In this document: piece by piece, positions 29,963 to 38,719 of the stretch | Layout: each line of letters begins with the position of its first letter | Numbering within the stretch: position 1 is the stretch's first letter | Assembly: GCF_021412625.1 (NCBI RefSeq) | Contig: NZ_JAKCFI010000004.1 | Location: forward strand, 248,001-312,000 | Direction: 5' to 3' | Length of the DNA: 64,000 nt | Source: Myxococcus stipitatus | GTDB lineage: Bacteria > Myxococcota > Myxococcia > Myxococcales > Myxococcaceae | Notes under the pieces: model-generated | What the model saw: the letters and a program-made list of their open reading frames with translations, nothing else | Told to the model about the DNA's origin: nothing | The model's database searches: none | Made by a program: the position numbers and the translations under genes

Positions 29963-31360
29963 GTGGTGGACTTCTCCAAGGCGGGCTGGTTGACCCCGCT
30001 GCTGAACGAGGCGGTCGCGACCCATGTGGGCGCGCCCGCGCCGGAGGCGTCCGTCCCGTCCTTCCGTCCCGGCCGGGCCCGGGCTCGCGCGTACCTGCGC
30101 GGCACGCTGCGCGCCAGCGGCCTCCTGTACGGCACGCCCGCGGATCCTCCCGCGTCCCTGGAGTCCGAGCCCGCGACGGAGGTGCAGGCCCGGGCGCTGG
30201 AGGACCAGCTCTTCCACGCAGTGGTGCGCACGCTGGCGGCGCTCGCGCTGGAGCTGGCGCGGCAGGTGGGCGCGCCCGACGGGCCTCGCGGCGAGCAGCT
30301 CCTGGTCTTCTTTGCCGTGCTGGGTGGGGAGCTGGCGCTGGCGGAGTCGCTGGCGAAGCGGTTGGTGGACGGGAAGGCCGTGACGAAGCGGCAGGTCGCG
30401 AAGGTGGAGGCGGCGCTGCGCAGGCGCGAGCCGACCCTGGCGGGCGATCCGGTGTATGGCCTGGTGCTGCACAACGGCGCGCAGTACGCGGACGCGCAGC
30501 TGTTCTGCCGGCAGGCCATCGACTTCTTCGCCACCGGGCGGTTCCGCAAGGCGCAGGCGCGGCGGCGGCTGGACTTCGCGGCGCGGCAGAAGGCGCTGCT
30601 GGTGGACGTGCTGACGGGGCTGGCATGCGTGGACCGGCAGCCGGGGACGCTGGCGCGCCGGGCCATCCTCAAGCAGGTGGAGGACCTGCGCCTGCCGGCG
30701 GCGACGTCGGCGGAGCTGAAGGCGGCGGTGAAGCAGTCCTTCGAGCGGCGGCGCAGCGTGCGGGACGTGGTGCGGCGGGTGCGCGGCCAGGACATGCGGC
30801 ACTTCCTGCTGGAGCAGACGCTGCTGGCGGCGCTGGTGGACGGGCGGCGCACGCGGCGCGAGCGGGCCTTCATCGACGAGCTGGCGGACGCGCTGCAGGT
30901 GTCGAAGCAGGAGCTGCGCCGGCTCGAGCTGGAGATGGCGGAGTTCTACACGCGGCACCGCTCCGTGGTGGATGTCTTCACGGTGTCCGACGCGGCCGGC
31001 GCCATGGGGGACGACCTGGTCGCGAGCATGCAGGAGACGCTGGAGAAGAACTTCCACCGGCTCATGCAGGAGGTGCGCGAGACGGGGGACCTGGCGGTGC
31101 TGCTGACGAAGGCGGCGCGTGGCCAGAAGCTCACGTCGGACGAGCGCAAGCGCATGCGCGCGCAGCTCATCGACGTGGCCAAGGCGATTCCCGCGCTCGC
31201 CATCTTCGCGGCGCCCGGGGGCATCTTGCTGCTGGCGGCGCTGGCCAAGGTGCTGCCCTTCAGCCTGCTGCCCAGCTCGTTCCAGGACGAGTCACCCACC
31301 CCCGAGCAGGACGACGTCGAGAGCGAGGAGGACTTCGTCCCCGAGCGCGAGGTCGGGTAG
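29963..31360 (+). CDS. LETM1-like protein with TerB-like middle region
   Basis: About 465 residues from GTG 29963; an upstream GTG at 29873 is in frame but the extra residues look non-coding. The middle (RHFLLEQTLLAALVDGRRTRRERAFIDELADAL) resembles TerB-like helical domains. The end has the LETM1-type signature: LLTKAARGQKLTSDERKRM, DVAKAIPALAIFAAPGG, LLAALAKVLPFSLLPSSF. In mitochondria LETM1 proteins are inner-membrane ion-exchange or ribosome-binding factors; a role in bacteria is not established. One hydrophobic stretch near the C-terminus may insert in the membrane. Confidence 0.68.
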   Translation: MVDFSKAGWLTPLLNEAVATHVGAPAPEASVPSFRPGRARARAYLRGTLRASGLLYGTPADPPASLESEPATEVQARALEDQLFHAVVRTLAALALELARQVGAPDGPRGEQLLVFFAVLGGELALAESLAKRLVDGKAVTKRQVAKVEAALRRREPTLAGDPVYGLVLHNGAQYADAQLFCRQAIDFFATGRFRKAQARRRLDFAARQKALLVDVLTGLACVDRQPGTLARRAILKQVEDLRLPAATSAELKAAVKQSFERRRSVRDVVRRVRGQDMRHFLLEQTLLAALVDGRRTRRERAFIDELADALQVSKQELRRLELEMAEFYTRHRSVVDVFTVSDAAGAMGDDLVASMQETLEKNFHRLMQEVRETGDLAVLLTKAARGQKLTSDERKRMRAQLIDVAKAIPALAIFAAPGGILLLAALAKVLPFSLLPSSFQDESPTPEQDDVESEEDFVPEREVG

Positions 31361-31581
31361 GGCGGAGGACCCGGGGCCCCGCCTGGAGTCGGACCGAGGC
31401 CGCCGAGCGAGGCGGCGTCGACTTCGTGTCCGGAGCGCGGTGCCGCGCGTGCTCGGCACGGAGACACACGCGGCGCCCGGTCGCTGGCCCACCCTGCCTC
31501 CGAGCGAGAGCGCGCGGCCAGCGGCGCGGACGGGCACCAGCTTTGCCGGGTGGGGTGTGCCCCTCTCCGGGAGGTGTGGCG
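31361..31581. other. Intergenic region before the pseudohydrolase gene
   Basis: 221 bases of G+C-rich sequence with no clear promoter hexamers or hairpins. A GGGAGG ribosome site lies at its end before ATG 31582. Confidence 0.35.
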
Positions 31582-32292
31582 ATGCGTGTGCGCGAGCGGG
31601 ACGTTGAGGTCGGGGTGGGCGGGCGCCTGCTCGGTGGGCGGCTCGCGGTGCCCGAGCGGGCGGCGGGGTTGGTGATTCTGGCGGGCGACGACCTGGTGGC
31701 TCCCGATGGCGCGCGGGCCCGTTTCCTCCGCGACACCCTCCACGTCGCGGGGATGGGGACGCTGTGGCTGGAGCTGCGCACCGCCGATGAGCTGGCGGCC
31801 GAGGACTGGGCGCTGCGCCCCAACTCCAATGTCGAGCTGGTGGCGCATCGGCTGGAGGTCGCGCGCGACTGGCTCCAGCGGGACGCGACCTCGAGCCTGT
31901 TGCCCGTCGGGTATCTCGGCGCGGGGCTGGGCGCCGCCGCCGTGCTCGTCGCGGCGGCACATCAGCCCGAGGGTGTGCAGGCCGTCGTCGCGCTCGGAGG
32001 TCGGCCGGACCTCGCGGGGGCGCTGGTCGCGGACGTCCGCGTGCCCACGTTGCTCCTGGCGGCGGGCGCCGACGAGGACCGCGTGGCGCTCGTCCAAGGC
32101 GTCCGGGACGCGTTGCCGTCCGGCACTCGCGCGGCGCTCCAGCGTGTCGAGGGGGCGACGCGGGGCTTCCCGGAGCACACGGCGTGGGCCCGCGCCACGC
32201 GGCTCTCCGTGGCGTGGTTCCGCGACTGCTTCCGCGCAGCCGCGGGCCCCGGGGTGCTGGAGTGGACGGGGGAGCCCGGTGGCCTCGGTTGA
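31582..32292 (+). CDS. Alpha/beta-hydrolase-like protein lacking the catalytic triad
   Basis: A 236-residue protein of the dienelactone-hydrolase-like family. The nucleophile elbow, usually GYFGASTGA, reads GYLGAGLGA, so Ser is replaced by Gly115; the catalytic His in the usual GATHLF reads GATRGF (Arg194). The acid position (about Asp164) may remain, and the flanks ALGGRPDLAG and RVPTLLLAAG are well conserved. It is therefore probably not an esterase; a binding or regulatory role is more likely. The FUSC gene starts 21 bases later, so they may be co-transcribed. Confidence 0.72.
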   Translation: MRVRERDVEVGVGGRLLGGRLAVPERAAGLVILAGDDLVAPDGARARFLRDTLHVAGMGTLWLELRTADELAAEDWALRPNSNVELVAHRLEVARDWLQRDATSSLLPVGYLGAGLGAAAVLVAAAHQPEGVQAVVALGGRPDLAGALVADVRVPTLLLAAGADEDRVALVQGVRDALPSGTRAALQRVEGATRGFPEHTAWARATRLSVAWFRDCFRAAAGPGVLEWTGEPGGLG

Positions 32293-32313
32293 AAGGATGG
32301 ACCCGTCGGCTCC

Positions 32314-34431
32314 ATGAACGCCCTCCAGCGTCACTTCGAGTCCTTCTTCCGCGTGGAGCCCGGCCGTCCCGCCCTGGGGGCGGGGCTGCGCGCGGCGCTC
32401 GCGGTGGGCGTGCCCATGGTCATCGCCGCGACCCGGCACCTGCCGGCCGCGACGTGGGTGGGCCTGGCGGCGCTCTTCGTCACGCTCGTGGATCGGGGCG
32501 GTCCCTATCGCGCCCGGGCGCTCGCCATGGGCGCCATGACGTTGCTGGGCGCGGCGATGGGGCTCGTGTCCGCGCTGCACCCGCCGGCCTGGGGCGCCGT
32601 CCTCCTCACGCTCGTCTGGGTGACGGCGTGTGGCTTCGCGCGCTCGTACGGCGACACGCCGGGGCTCATGGGCGTCGTGCTCGCCAACTACACCGTGGTG
32701 TCGCTGGCGCTGCCCGCGTCGAGCCTCGCCGCCGCGCTGACGCGCTCCGGCCTGTTCATGCTGGGCGGAGCGTGGGCCATGCTCCTGGCGCTCCTGCTCT
32801 GGCCCCTGCGGCCCTACCGGCCCGCGCGCTCCGCCATCTCCCGGTGCTACCGCTTGCTGTCGGAGCGCGCGGAGGAGGTCTCGAGCTGGGCCCTCGAGGG
32901 GCCGCTGCCTCCCACGACGCTGGTGGACAGCGTGGACTGGGAGTCGCGCGCGCGTCAGTGCCTGGAGGACGCGCGCTCCGTCCTGGCCTCCACGCGTCGC
33001 GTGAGGGCGGGGGAGAGCGGGCGGGGCGAGCACCTGCTCGTCCTCATCGAGGGCGTGGACGCGCTGCTCGCGTTGCTGGTGGCCCTGCCGGAGACGCTGG
33101 AGGTCGCGCCCCGGGAGGGGCGCTATCACGCGCTGCGCGCCGAGGTGCAGCGCGCGCTGGCCTCGCTCGCCGCGGATACGCGGGCCGTTGCCCGGGCCCT
33201 GGTGCGCGAGGGCAATGACACCGAGCCCTCCAGGTGGAGCGCCGAGCGTGTGCGCCGGGCCCTGGAGGCGCAGGTGGCGGAAGGGGGCATGTCGGACGCG
33301 GCGCGCGCGGCGTATACCCACGCGGAGGCGCTGGTGGGGCGCATGCGTGAGTATTCGCGCGCCCTGCTGGACGTCGCGGAGCGGCTGGAGGACGGCAGGC
33401 CCGTCGAGTCCGACCTGCCCGTGGGGCCGCACCCCGCGGTGCTCCAGGGGCGCCCGCTGCTGGAGCCCTTGCGCGACAACCTGAGCCCCAGCTCCGTCAT
33501 CTTCCGCCACGCCATGCGCCTGGGGTTCATCGCCGCGCTCGCGACGGCGCTCGTCGGTGGGCTGAAGCTGGACCATGGCTACTGGGTCATCATCACCGTC
33601 ATCGTCGTGCTCCAGCCCTATTCGGGGATGACGTTCCAGCGGGGGCTGCAGCGCGCGGCGGGGACGCTCCTGGGGGGCGCGCTGGCGGCGGGCCTGGTGG
33701 TGCTGGTGAGGGACCCGGCCATCATCCTGGGGGCCATCATGTTGTTCTTCGCGGTGGCCATCAGCGTGAAGCCGCTGAGCCTCTCCGCGTTCCAGGTGCT
33801 GCTCGCGCCGGCGCTGGTGCTGCTGGCCGAAATCCAGTCGGGCGACTGGGAGCTGGCGGGGGTGCGCATCGCGAACACGCTGTTGGGTGGGGTGCTGGCG
33901 CTCGTCGGCGCGCGCCTGTTGTGGCCGAGCCCGGAGCACCTGCGCTTCCCCGAGCAGGTGGCCAGCGCGCTCCGGGCCGACCGCGAATACCTGCTGCGCG
34001 TGGTGTCGGCCCGCTCGGACGCGGAGCCGGAGGTGCGCGAGGCGCGGCGCAAGCTGGGGTTGGAGTTGCTGTCGGCGGAGGCGTCCTTCCAGCGCCTGCT
34101 CACCGAGTGGCGGGGGCCCGCGCGACAGCTCGAGCCGGTGATGGCGATGCTGGCGTACGCGCGTCGTTTCGGCGCCGCGGTGACGGCGCTGGCCGCGAGC
34201 CGTGGGTGGCACGCGTCCCAGGACCTGTCCGCCGTGGCGAGCTACGCGGGGGGCGCGCTCGAGGACCTGGCGCTGGCGGTGGAGCACCGGCGCAAGCCCA
34301 CGCCGCTGCCTCCCGCGAAGACGCCGAGCATGGGGGACGCGCTCTCCCACGCGCAGGTGGATCGGCTCATCCGCCAGCTCACCGTGCTGCACAACGCCAC
34401 CGAACGCGTGGCGCCGCACCTGGCCTCGTGA
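32314..34431 (+). CDS. FUSC family inner-membrane protein (YccS-like)
   Basis: A 705-residue membrane protein with two clusters of transmembrane helices (about residues 20-170 and 400-540), each followed by a long cytoplasmic helical domain. Conserved FUSC features include VGLAALFVTLVDRGGPY, and in the second half GGLKLDHGYWVIITVIVVLQPY with FQRGLQRAAGTLLGG. This is the duplicated architecture of YccS and fusaric-acid/aromatic-acid efflux (AaeB-type) proteins. It may export aromatic acids, but no membrane-fusion partner is adjacent. It follows the pseudohydrolase gene after 21 bases. Confidence 0.84.
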   Translation: MNALQRHFESFFRVEPGRPALGAGLRAALAVGVPMVIAATRHLPAATWVGLAALFVTLVDRGGPYRARALAMGAMTLLGAAMGLVSALHPPAWGAVLLTLVWVTACGFARSYGDTPGLMGVVLANYTVVSLALPASSLAAALTRSGLFMLGGAWAMLLALLLWPLRPYRPARSAISRCYRLLSERAEEVSSWALEGPLPPTTLVDSVDWESRARQCLEDARSVLASTRRVRAGESGRGEHLLVLIEGVDALLALLVALPETLEVAPREGRYHALRAEVQRALASLAADTRAVARALVREGNDTEPSRWSAERVRRALEAQVAEGGMSDAARAAYTHAEALVGRMREYSRALLDVAERLEDGRPVESDLPVGPHPAVLQGRPLLEPLRDNLSPSSVIFRHAMRLGFIAALATALVGGLKLDHGYWVIITVIVVLQPYSGMTFQRGLQRAAGTLLGGALAAGLVVLVRDPAIILGAIMLFFAVAISVKPLSLSAFQVLLAPALVLLAEIQSGDWELAGVRIANTLLGGVLALVGARLLWPSPEHLRFPEQVASALRADREYLLRVVSARSDAEPEVREARRKLGLELLSAEASFQRLLTEWRGPARQLEPVMAMLAYARRFGAAVTALAASRGWHASQDLSAVASYAGGALEDLALAVEHRRKPTPLPPAKTPSMGDALSHAQVDRLIRQLTVLHNATERVAPHLAS

Positions 34432-34444
34432 GAGGGCGGCGAAC

Positions 34445-34476
34445 GGACTCCGCCGCCGCCCCACGCGCCGGAGTCC
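34445..34476. terminator. Hairpin between FUSC and HEAT-lipoprotein genes
   Basis: GGACTCCG (34445-34452) pairs perfectly with CGGAGTCC (34469-34476) across a 16-base loop between two convergent stop codons. No T-run is present. It is a moderate terminator candidate. Confidence 0.45.
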
Positions 34477-34500
34477 CGTGCGGGGACGTCGCTCGACGGC

Positions 34501-36096
34501 TCAGGTGTTCTCGAGGCGCGCCAGCAGGCGACGCAGGTCCTCGTTGACGGTGACGAGCTGGGTGACGCCCTGCTCGTCCTGGAGCTGCTTGCGCAGCGTG
34601 GGCAGGGCCGTCTCGCGCACCTTCTTCGCCGCGTCCTGCGAGCCGTCCACCAGCCAGCTGGTGCCGAGGATGAAGGCCAGCCGCACCTCCGTGTCCCGCT
34701 CGCCCAGCCGCGCGGTCAGCGCGGGCACGTGCTCGGCGCCGCCCGTGCGACCGATTTCGAGCGCGGCGCGCTCCAGCAGCGGCTTGCTCGCCTTGTCCAG
34801 CCGCTGCACCCAGCAGCCCGCGTTGCCCGCGCAGCTCTGGCCGGCCTCCAGCAGCGTCGCGTGCTGGGTGATGGTCGCCGCGCGCTTCTTGCCCAGCGCC
34901 GCCGCGTCCTCGCACCCCTCCTCGCCCGTCGTCTTGCAGTCGGCCGCGGTGCGCGCCGGTTCGGAGGCGGCCAGCTTCTCGAGCACCGGCTGCTCGCGCG
35001 CGTCACCGAGCATGACCAGCCCCTTCACCGCCAGCTCGCGCGAGTCCCACTCGCCCGTCGTCGCCGCCTTCTCCAGGGCGGGCAGCGCGTCGCGGCCCCC
35101 CAGGCGGACGAGCGCGCGGACATACGCGTCGCGCACGGTGGGGTCCGGCTCCGCCACCATCGCGCTGAGCGGCTTCACCGCGTCCGCCACGCGCATCCGC
35201 CCCAGCGCCTCCGCCGCCTGCATCCGCACCAGCGCCTGGATTTGCGCCTCCGGATGCTGGAAGGCCAGCAGCTTGAGCAGCGGCTCCACCGCGCGCTTCT
35301 CGCGCAGGTCCCCGAGCACCGTCGCGGCCTTCATGGGATAGCTGGCGGGGTTGACGCCATTCTTCTTCGCCCACTCCAGCAGGTCCGGGTCGCGCCCCTC
35401 CAGCGCGGGCAGCAGCGCGTCCGCCGCGGGCTGGCCCAGCTGGAACAGCGCGAAGCTGCTCTCCACGTAGAAGGACTTGCCCTTGCGCTCCTTCGTCAGC
35501 ATGCGGATGAGCGTGGGCGCGGCCTTCGCGTCACCGATGTGCCCCAGCGCCTCGATGGCCTTCTTGTTGAGGAAGGGCTCCACCGTCTCGTCCCCCGCCA
35601 GCGCGATGAGCGAATCCACCGCCTCCTTCGCCTTCATCGTCCCCAGCACGCGGATGGCCTCGATGCGCGTGTAGTTGTCCTTGGCGCGCAACAGCGGCAC
35701 CAGCGCGGGGACGGCGCGCGGGTCTCCGATGGTGCCCAGCGCCGTCACCATGGCCTTGTTCGCCAATTGCGAGGACATGTCCGCCGCGGCCGGGTCCAGC
35801 GCCGCCTTCAACGGCTCCACCGAGGAGACGTGGTGCAGGTCCTCCAGCGTGCGCGCCAGCGCCGCCTTCACCTCCGGCTTGCGCTCTCCCGCCAGCTGCT
35901 CGTGCAGCATGGGCAGGAAGGTCTCGTTCACCTTGCCGGACTTGCGCATCGCCTCGATGAGGCGGACCCGGTCCTCCGCGCGACGCGCTTGCTGGAGGTT
36001 CGCTTCCCAGTAGTCCGGGGTGGCGGAGTCGCCTTTGCAGCCTGTCAGACAGATGAACGCGACAGCGGCACACCACGCTGCGAGAGAGCGGCTCAT
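34501..36096 (-). CDS. HEAT-repeat lipoprotein
   Basis: A 531-residue lipoprotein. The signal ends AAVAFICLTGC with a clean lipobox, then HEAT repeats fill most of the chain: ALGTIGDPRAVPALVPLLRA, IRVLGTMKAKEAVDSLIALA, IEALGHIGDAKAAPTLIRML, AATVLGDLREKRAVEPLLKL, ALVRLGGRDALPALEKAA. Cysteines in DCKTTGEEGCEDAA and CAGNAGCWVQ could form disulfides. HEAT arrays bind proteins, so this may be an envelope scaffold. It is divergent from the HAMP membrane gene, with about 105 bases between the starts. Confidence 0.8.
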   Translation of the reverse strand: MSRSLAAWCAAVAFICLTGCKGDSATPDYWEANLQQARRAEDRVRLIEAMRKSGKVNETFLPMLHEQLAGERKPEVKAALARTLEDLHHVSSVEPLKAALDPAAADMSSQLANKAMVTALGTIGDPRAVPALVPLLRAKDNYTRIEAIRVLGTMKAKEAVDSLIALAGDETVEPFLNKKAIEALGHIGDAKAAPTLIRMLTKERKGKSFYVESSFALFQLGQPAADALLPALEGRDPDLLEWAKKNGVNPASYPMKAATVLGDLREKRAVEPLLKLLAFQHPEAQIQALVRMQAAEALGRMRVADAVKPLSAMVAEPDPTVRDAYVRALVRLGGRDALPALEKAATTGEWDSRELAVKGLVMLGDAREQPVLEKLAASEPARTAADCKTTGEEGCEDAAALGKKRAATITQHATLLEAGQSCAGNAGCWVQRLDKASKPLLERAALEIGRTGGAEHVPALTARLGERDTEVRLAFILGTSWLVDGSQDAAKKVRETALPTLRKQLQDEQGVTQLVTVNEDLRRLLARLENT

Positions 36097-36201
36097 GCAA
36101 TCTCCTATCGGGTCTGCGGGGTTGTCCTGTCTGGCGTCGTAAACCTCCTGTCACGAAGGAATCAAACCACCCGGGTCACCTGGGGTACGCTGGTCAACGA
36201 C

Positions 36202-36783
36202 ATGTCCGACGACATTCACAAGCCGCCGCGTCCGGGGCACACCCGCCGGACGTACCTCCTCGACCGCGAATTCCAGCTCAAGTACATCCTTCTGCTGGCC
36301 GGCATCGGCGCGGTCAGCATGGGCGTGTTCGGCGGGCTGGCGCACCGGCTCCACGTGTCCGCCGTGTCGTCGGGCGTGGACGGCGGGGCGTCGCTCTTGT
36401 GGCTGACGGGGGTGGGCGCCCTGGGGCTGGCGGGGGTGTTGGGGGTGTTCGGGCTGCTCTTCACCCACCGGGTGGCGGGGCCCGTCCACGTCATGAGCCT
36501 CTATGTCGCGGCGCTCGCGGCGGGGCGGTATCCCCGGCTGCGCCCGCTGCGCAAGAAGGACGAACTCAAGCGCTTCTTCGACCGCTTCAGCGAGGCGGTG
36601 GACCGCATCCGCCAGCGCGAGGCCGAGGAGGCGCACGCGCTGGAGGCCGCGGTGGCGGCGCTGACCCCGGTGGCCACCACCCCGGAGGCGCGCCAGGCGC
36701 TGGAGACGCTTTCGGCCCTGCACACGCGCAAGCGTCAGGCAGTGGACAATCCCACGGGTAGCACCTTCAAGTCCGTGGCCTGA
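36202..36783 (+). CDS. Membrane protein with HAMP-like domain, no output domain
   Basis: 193 residues: a polar N-terminus, two transmembrane helices (about 29-50 and 65-90), a HAMP-like segment (THRVAGPVHVMSLYVAALAA ... RKKDELKRFFDRFSEAVDRI), then a short helical tail with no kinase, cyclase or MCP module. It could relay signals to a separate protein or act as a membrane adaptor. fmt starts 29 bases downstream, so it probably opens the fmt/AroQ-like/rsmB unit. The ribosome site is weak. Confidence 0.7.
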   Translation: MSDDIHKPPRPGHTRRTYLLDREFQLKYILLLAGIGAVSMGVFGGLAHRLHVSAVSSGVDGGASLLWLTGVGALGLAGVLGVFGLLFTHRVAGPVHVMSLYVAALAAGRYPRLRPLRKKDELKRFFDRFSEAVDRIRQREAEEAHALEAAVAALTPVATTPEARQALETLSALHTRKRQAVDNPTGSTFKSVA

Positions 36784-36812
36784 GTCGCGGGCCACAGGAG
36801 AACCGCAGGACC

Positions 36813-37748
36813 ATGAGCAGACCCCGCATCATCTTCATGGGCACGCCCGACTTCGCCGTGTCCTCGCTCGAGGCGTGCTTCGACGTCGGCGACGTCGTGG
36901 CCGTCGTCACCCAGCCGGACAAGCCCAAGGGCCGGGGCAACACCGTGACGGCGCCTCCGGTGAAGGAGCTGGCGCTCTCGCGCGGCGTGCCCGTCCTCCA
37001 GCCCGTCAAGCTGCGCACGCCGCCGTTCTCCGAGGAGCTGCGCCGCTTCGCGCCGGACGTCTGCGTGGTGACGGCCTACGGCCGCATCCTCCCCAAGGAC
37101 CTCCTGGACCTGCCGGCGAAGGGCTGCGTCAACGTGCACGGCTCGCTGCTGCCCCGCTTCCGGGGCGCCGCGCCCATCCAGTGGTCCATCGCCCACGGGG
37201 ACACGGAGACGGGGGTGACGTTGATGGTGATGGACGAGGGGCTCGACACCGGCCCGATGCTGGCGATGAAGCGGCTGCCCATCGCTCCGGACGATACGAG
37301 CGCGACGCTCTACCCGAAGCTGGCCGCGCTCGGCGGGGAGCTCCTGCGTGAGTCGCTCCCCGCGTACCTGCGCGGCGAGCTGAAGCCCGTGCCGCAGCCG
37401 TCCGAGGGCGTGGTGCTGGCGCCCATCATCGAGAAGGACGAGGGGCGGCTGGACTTCACCCGTCCCGCCGTCGCGCTGGAGCGGCGCCTGCGCGCCTTCA
37501 CCCCGTGGCCCGGCGCCTTCACCACCCTGGGCGGCAAGCTGCTGAAGGTGCATCGTGTGCGGGTGGCGCGGGGCCAGGGCGCGCCGGGCACGGTGCTGTC
37601 GGCGGGCGTGGACGGAATCGAGGTGGCGTGTGGGGAGGGCTCGCTCGTGCTCCTGGAGGTCCAGCCGGAGGGCAAGCGGGTCATGAAGGCGCTGGACTTC
37701 CTCTCGGGAAACAAGCTCGCTCCCGGCAGCCAGCCCTTCGGCGCCTAG
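36813..37748 (+). CDS. fmt: Methionyl-tRNA formyltransferase
   Basis: A 311-residue enzyme that formylates initiator Met-tRNA using 10-formyl-THF. Signatures are IIFMGTPDFAV, the folate-site region VNVHGSLLPRFRGAAPIQW (Asn, His) and GDTETGVTLMVMDEGLDTGP, followed by the C-terminal OB-fold domain with PWPGAFT. AGGA before the ATG. It lies between the HAMP gene and the AroQ-like gene, all on the plus strand. The usual neighbour def (peptide deformylase) is absent, but rsmB, another common neighbour, lies one gene further. Confidence 0.96.
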   Translation: MSRPRIIFMGTPDFAVSSLEACFDVGDVVAVVTQPDKPKGRGNTVTAPPVKELALSRGVPVLQPVKLRTPPFSEELRRFAPDVCVVTAYGRILPKDLLDLPAKGCVNVHGSLLPRFRGAAPIQWSIAHGDTETGVTLMVMDEGLDTGPMLAMKRLPIAPDDTSATLYPKLAALGGELLRESLPAYLRGELKPVPQPSEGVVLAPIIEKDEGRLDFTRPAVALERRLRAFTPWPGAFTTLGGKLLKVHRVRVARGQGAPGTVLSAGVDGIEVACGEGSLVLLEVQPEGKRVMKALDFLSGNKLAPGSQPFGA

Positions 37749-37795
37749 CTCCGGACGGGACGACGCGGCGTTTTTCGAGGAGAGACGGGACGGGC

Positions 37796-38719
37796 ATGAG
37801 ATTGCTGGTGTTGCATGGGCCGAACCTCCAGCTGCTGGGCGCGCGCGACGGCGCGCCCGGCGGGAGGCTGTCGGACCTGGATGCCGCGCTGCGGGCGCGG
37901 GCGGGCGAACTGGGCGTGGAGCTGGAGGTGCTCCAGTCCAATCACGAGGGCGTCCTGCTGGACGCGCTCTCCGACGAGCGCGAGGCGGTGGATGGCATCC
38001 TCATCAACCCCGGGGCCTTCTTCGGCTCCTACGCGCTCAAGGAGGCGCTGGAGCTGGTGGGGCTGCCCGCCATCGAGGTGATGCTGCGTCCCCCGGCCCG
38101 CGAGTCCGTGGTGGCCGAGGCCTGCGTCCTCCAGGTGCACGGCGCGACGGGGGGCTTCGACCCCTATCTCCAGGCGCTGGAGACCTTCGCCAGCGGCGTC
38201 TTCACGCCCGGGCCCTCGAAGACGCTGGGGCGCAAGAAGCCGACCGAAGCGTCGCCCGCCGCCTCCGTGAATCCTCCCGGCAAGTCGTTGGGCCGGTCGT
38301 CCCCGAAGTCCGCCGAGAAGGCCCCGCTGGCGCTGGTGCCGGCGAAGGCGCTCGCGAAGGTGGCGCCGGTGAAGACGCTGGGCCGGGGCGACGCCCCCGC
38401 GAAGCCGGCCGCGGAGGGCAGGCCCGGCAAGACGCTGGGGCGGGGCGCCAGGGCCTCCGCGACGATGTCCGACCTGCTCACGCGCGCGCTGGTGCGCCAG
38501 AAGGTGTCGGAGCGGCTGGCCGGGACGCTCGGTGACGAGGCGCTGGCGGCCTGGGCGCGCTCGCGCTACGAGGCCGTCCAGCGTGGCGCCCCCGCGGAGC
38601 AGGGCCAGCGCGCGCTCCTGGAGGAAAGTCTGTTGCGCCTCACCCTGTCCCACCTTCCCGCGACGCGGCTGTCGGACGAGCAGCTCGTGGACCTGATGAC
38701 CCGGCTGGACGAAGGATGA
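37796..38719 (+). CDS. Degenerate AroQ-like (type II dehydroquinase fold) protein with K[TS]LGR motifs
   Basis: 307 residues. Residues 1-130 align with type II 3-dehydroquinate dehydratases: LHGPNLQLLGARD, LQSNHEGVLLDAL, ILINPGAFFGSYALKEAL, GGFDPYLQALE. Catalytic positions are lost: the Tyr of the usual REPxxYG loop is absent (DGAPGG), the His of VEVHLSN is Met96 (IEVMLRP), and the His after NPGG/A is missing. Residues 130-220 are a Lys/Pro/Ala linker with four K[TS]LGR motifs (142-146, 163-167, 193-197, 212-216), then a helical domain. Probably not a shikimate enzyme. Its stop overlaps the rsmB start (ATGA), and fmt ends 47 bases upstream. Confidence 0.8.
   Translation: MRLLVLHGPNLQLLGARDGAPGGRLSDLDAALRARAGELGVELEVLQSNHEGVLLDALSDEREAVDGILINPGAFFGSYALKEALELVGLPAIEVMLRPPARESVVAEACVLQVHGATGGFDPYLQALETFASGVFTPGPSKTLGRKKPTEASPAASVNPPGKSLGRSSPKSAEKAPLALVPAKALAKVAPVKTLGRGDAPAKPAAEGRPGKTLGRGARASATMSDLLTRALVRQKVSERLAGTLGDEALAAWARSRYEAVQRGAPAEQGQRALLEESLLRLTLSHLPATRLSDEQLVDLMTRLDEG

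Noticed and set aside
30946-34464. Very long open frame on the minus strand, antisense to the pseudohydrolase and FUSC genes
   Set aside because: It is a His/Arg/Gln/Pro-rich shadow frame caused by the third-position G/C bias of the real plus-strand genes; no recognised domain or ribosome site.
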